Under the pieces are notes generated by a model. The model ran no database searches. It had not been told where the DNA came from and saw nothing but the letters and a program-made list of their open reading frames with translations. The position numbers were made by a program, and so were the translations under genes. This document shows, in pieces, positions 5,718 through 7,081 of a stretch of DNA of 7,081 nucleotides. The stretch is from Treponema sp. GTDB taxonomy: Bacteria; Spirochaetota; Spirochaetia; Treponematales; Breznakiellaceae. Each line of letters starts with the position of its first letter. Positions within the stretch are counted from its first letter, which is position 1. The stretch spans positions 1 through 7,081 of the forward strand of contig JAIWNU010000197.1 in the NCBI GenBank assembly GCA_020216655.1, written 5' to 3'.

Positions 5718-6971
5718 ATGGCAGAAAAAGACCTCTCCGGAAGGAACGTGATTCTCGGCTTGCAGCACACGTTCGTAATGTTTGGCGCAACAGTTTTGGT
5801 CCCCATTCTGACGGGGCTGGATGTTGGCGTAACCCTCTTTGCCGCCGGTATCGGAACCTTGCTGTTCCATATCGTAACCGGCTTTAAGGTACCGGTATTC
5901 CTCGGGAGCTCCTTTGCTTTTATTCCCGGCATTATTGCAGTTGGAGCCAGCGAAGGGATTCCCTATGCCCTTGGGGGTATTGTCATCGCCGGTTTGCTCT
6001 ATGTGGTAGTGGCAATTATCTTTAAGTTTGTCTCCTATGATAATCTCCACAAGATTCTGCCGCCCCATGTTACTGGCCCTATGATCATACTTATCGGCAT
6101 GATTCTCGCACCGGTGGCTGTACAGAATGCCAATGGTACCAACGCCAAGGCTATCGCCGATGCAATTGGAACCAACGGCTGCTGGGCTATAGCGCTCTTT
6201 ACCTTTGCGGTCGGCGTATTTGTAAAAATCGCATTCCCAAAATTTGGATGGAAATTTGCATCAAACCTGCCGGTTCTCATCGCTCTTATTGCGGGCTACA
6301 TTCTGTCGATCATTATCGGTATTGTAGACTTTAAGTCGGTCGGCGAAGCTGCCTGGATCGGCATTCCGAAATTCAGCCTGCCCAAATTCTCTGCCTCAGC
6401 TATTTCCATTATGGTGCCTATCGCGATAGTTACCATGGTCGAGCATTTCGGGGATATTCTGGCTATCGGGAATGTGGTCGGCAAGGACTTTATAAAGGAT
6501 CCCGGTATTCACCGGACCCTGATCGGTGACGGACTAGCAACATCCCTCGCTGCCCTCATCGGCGGTCCTGCAAATACCACCTATTCGGAAAATACCGGTG
6601 CAGTAGCTCTTACCGGTGCGTTCAACCCCATTATTATGAGAATTGCAGCGATCTTTGCTATTCTCCTTTCTTTGGTTCCCAAATTTACCGCACTTATTGG
6701 TACGATCCCCGCTCCGGTAATTGGCGGCATTTCTATCCTGCTCTTCGGTATGATTTCCTCCATCGGTATCAAGAACATGGTAGATGCGAAGGTTAACCTT
6801 TCCAATCCCAAGGTGCTGATTATTACCGCCACCATGCTCGTCCTTGGTCTCGGCGGCGCTACCTTCAAGCTCGGCCCGATCAACCTCTCCGGCCTGGGCT
6901 TGTCTGCTATTTTCGGCGTTGTATTGAACCTGATTCTCCGCCCGAAGGATGCAACTGGTTCAGAAGGCTGA
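5718..6971 (+). CDS. NCS2-family uracil/xanthine (nucleobase) permease
   Basis: This 417-residue membrane protein is close to the length of E. coli UraA (429) and should have the same 14-helix fold, importing a nucleobase with a proton or cation. The N-terminal part (about 14-33) holds LQHTFVMFGATVLVP, nearly as in UraA. Substrate-site segments are EHFGD (E242-D246) and NTTYSENTG (286-294, with E291); E242 and E291 match UraA substrate residues Glu241 and Glu290. UraA has His245 in the first motif where this protein has D246; purine transporters of the family, such as XanQ and UapA, have Asp there. Both this change and the neighbouring hydroxylase genes favour a purine such as xanthine, but uracil cannot be excluded. 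It is the last gene of the set, followed by a terminator, and may have its own promoter. Confidence 0.95.
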   Translation: MAEKDLSGRNVILGLQHTFVMFGATVLVPILTGLDVGVTLFAAGIGTLLFHIVTGFKVPVFLGSSFAFIPGIIAVGASEGIPYALGGIVIAGLLYVVVAIIFKFVSYDNLHKILPPHVTGPMIILIGMILAPVAVQNANGTNAKAIADAIGTNGCWAIALFTFAVGVFVKIAFPKFGWKFASNLPVLIALIAGYILSIIIGIVDFKSVGEAAWIGIPKFSLPKFSASAISIMVPIAIVTMVEHFGDILAIGNVVGKDFIKDPGIHRTLIGDGLATSLAALIGGPANTTYSENTGAVALTGAFNPIIMRIAAIFAILLSLVPKFTALIGTIPAPVIGGISILLFGMISSIGIKNMVDAKVNLSNPKVLIITATMLVLGLGGATFKLGPINLSGLGLSAIFGVVLNLILRPKDATGSEG

Positions 6972-7018
6972 TGTGATATCGGACGGCGCTGGCTTGTCTG
7001 ACAGAATGTGATGCCTTT

Positions 7019-7067
7019 GGGGCTGTACTCCGCTTACGGTGCCGTAAGGTAGTACAGCCCTTTCTTT
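7019..7067 (+). terminator. Rho-independent terminator closing the gene set
   Basis: Outer arms GGGCTGTACT (7020-7029) and AGTACAGCCC (7051-7060) pair perfectly. A further helix inside, CTTACG (7033-7038) with CGTAAG (7043-7048), closes a four-base loop. The stem is followed directly by TTTCTTT (7061-7067). It lies about 48 bases after the permease stop; bases 6972-7018 hold nothing else I can identify. The opposite strand has no good T tract, so it acts in one direction. Confidence 0.92.
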
Positions 7068-7081
7068 ATTCTGAGAACTTG

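Noticed and set aside
5453..5887. A 144-residue + strand open frame bridging the end of the molybdopterin gene and the start of the permease gene
   Set aside because: It overlaps both real genes in another frame and its protein is arginine-rich with no family likeness. Its openness across the leader is noted but not enough to call a gene.
1..7081. tRNA or rRNA genes, CRISPR array, insertion sequence or attachment sites
   Set aside because: No repeated spacers, transposase-like coding, terminal inverted repeats or tRNA-like folds were seen; coding is nearly continuous.

Overview
The window is one tightly packed set of six genes, all on the + strand, running almost from edge to edge. It is bacterial: every complete gene has a strong AGGAGG-type ribosome binding site, neighbouring genes overlap or nearly touch, and a clear intrinsic terminator closes the set. 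Base composition looks balanced. The gene content (molybdenum hydroxylase, carbamate kinase, DUF2877 protein, NCS2 permease) fits an anaerobic, probably gut-associated bacterium that uses purines as nitrogen or energy source. A treponeme-like spirochaete or a clostridial relative would fit. This is a guess from gene content; no rRNA or other taxonomic marker is present.

Layout. Positions 1-870 hold the 3' part of a DUF2877 gene (AllH/YlbF-like), open through the left edge. Positions 870-1814 encode a carbamate kinase. Positions 1828-2646, 2643-3134 and 3121-5631 encode the FAD, 2x[2Fe-2S] and molybdopterin subunits of a xanthine-dehydrogenase-type hydroxylase. Positions 5632-5717 are the only real intergenic gap before the last gene and, with the end of the preceding coding region, look regulatory: a possible promoter, a 28-bp imperfect palindrome over its -10, and two adjacent hairpins. 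Positions 5718-6971 encode a uracil/xanthine-family (NCS2) permease, and positions 7019-7067 form a rho-independent terminator.

How it may work together (inference). The permease brings in a purine or related base, and the three-subunit hydroxylase oxidises it. Carbamoyl phosphate formed late in ureide breakdown is then used by the carbamate kinase to make ATP. In E. coli the DUF2877 protein YlbF (AllH) acts with FdrA (AllF) and YlbE (AllG) as an oxamate carbamoyltransferase, beside the carbamate kinase YbcF (AllK). FdrA- and YlbE-like genes are therefore expected just left of this window. The enzymes that open the purine ring are not here.

Nothing in the window is an obviously new class of system. 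The parts most worth a second look are the regulatory stretch 5593-5713, the unusual 40-residue tail of the molybdopterin subunit that reads through it, and active-site differences that leave the hydroxylase's substrate open.
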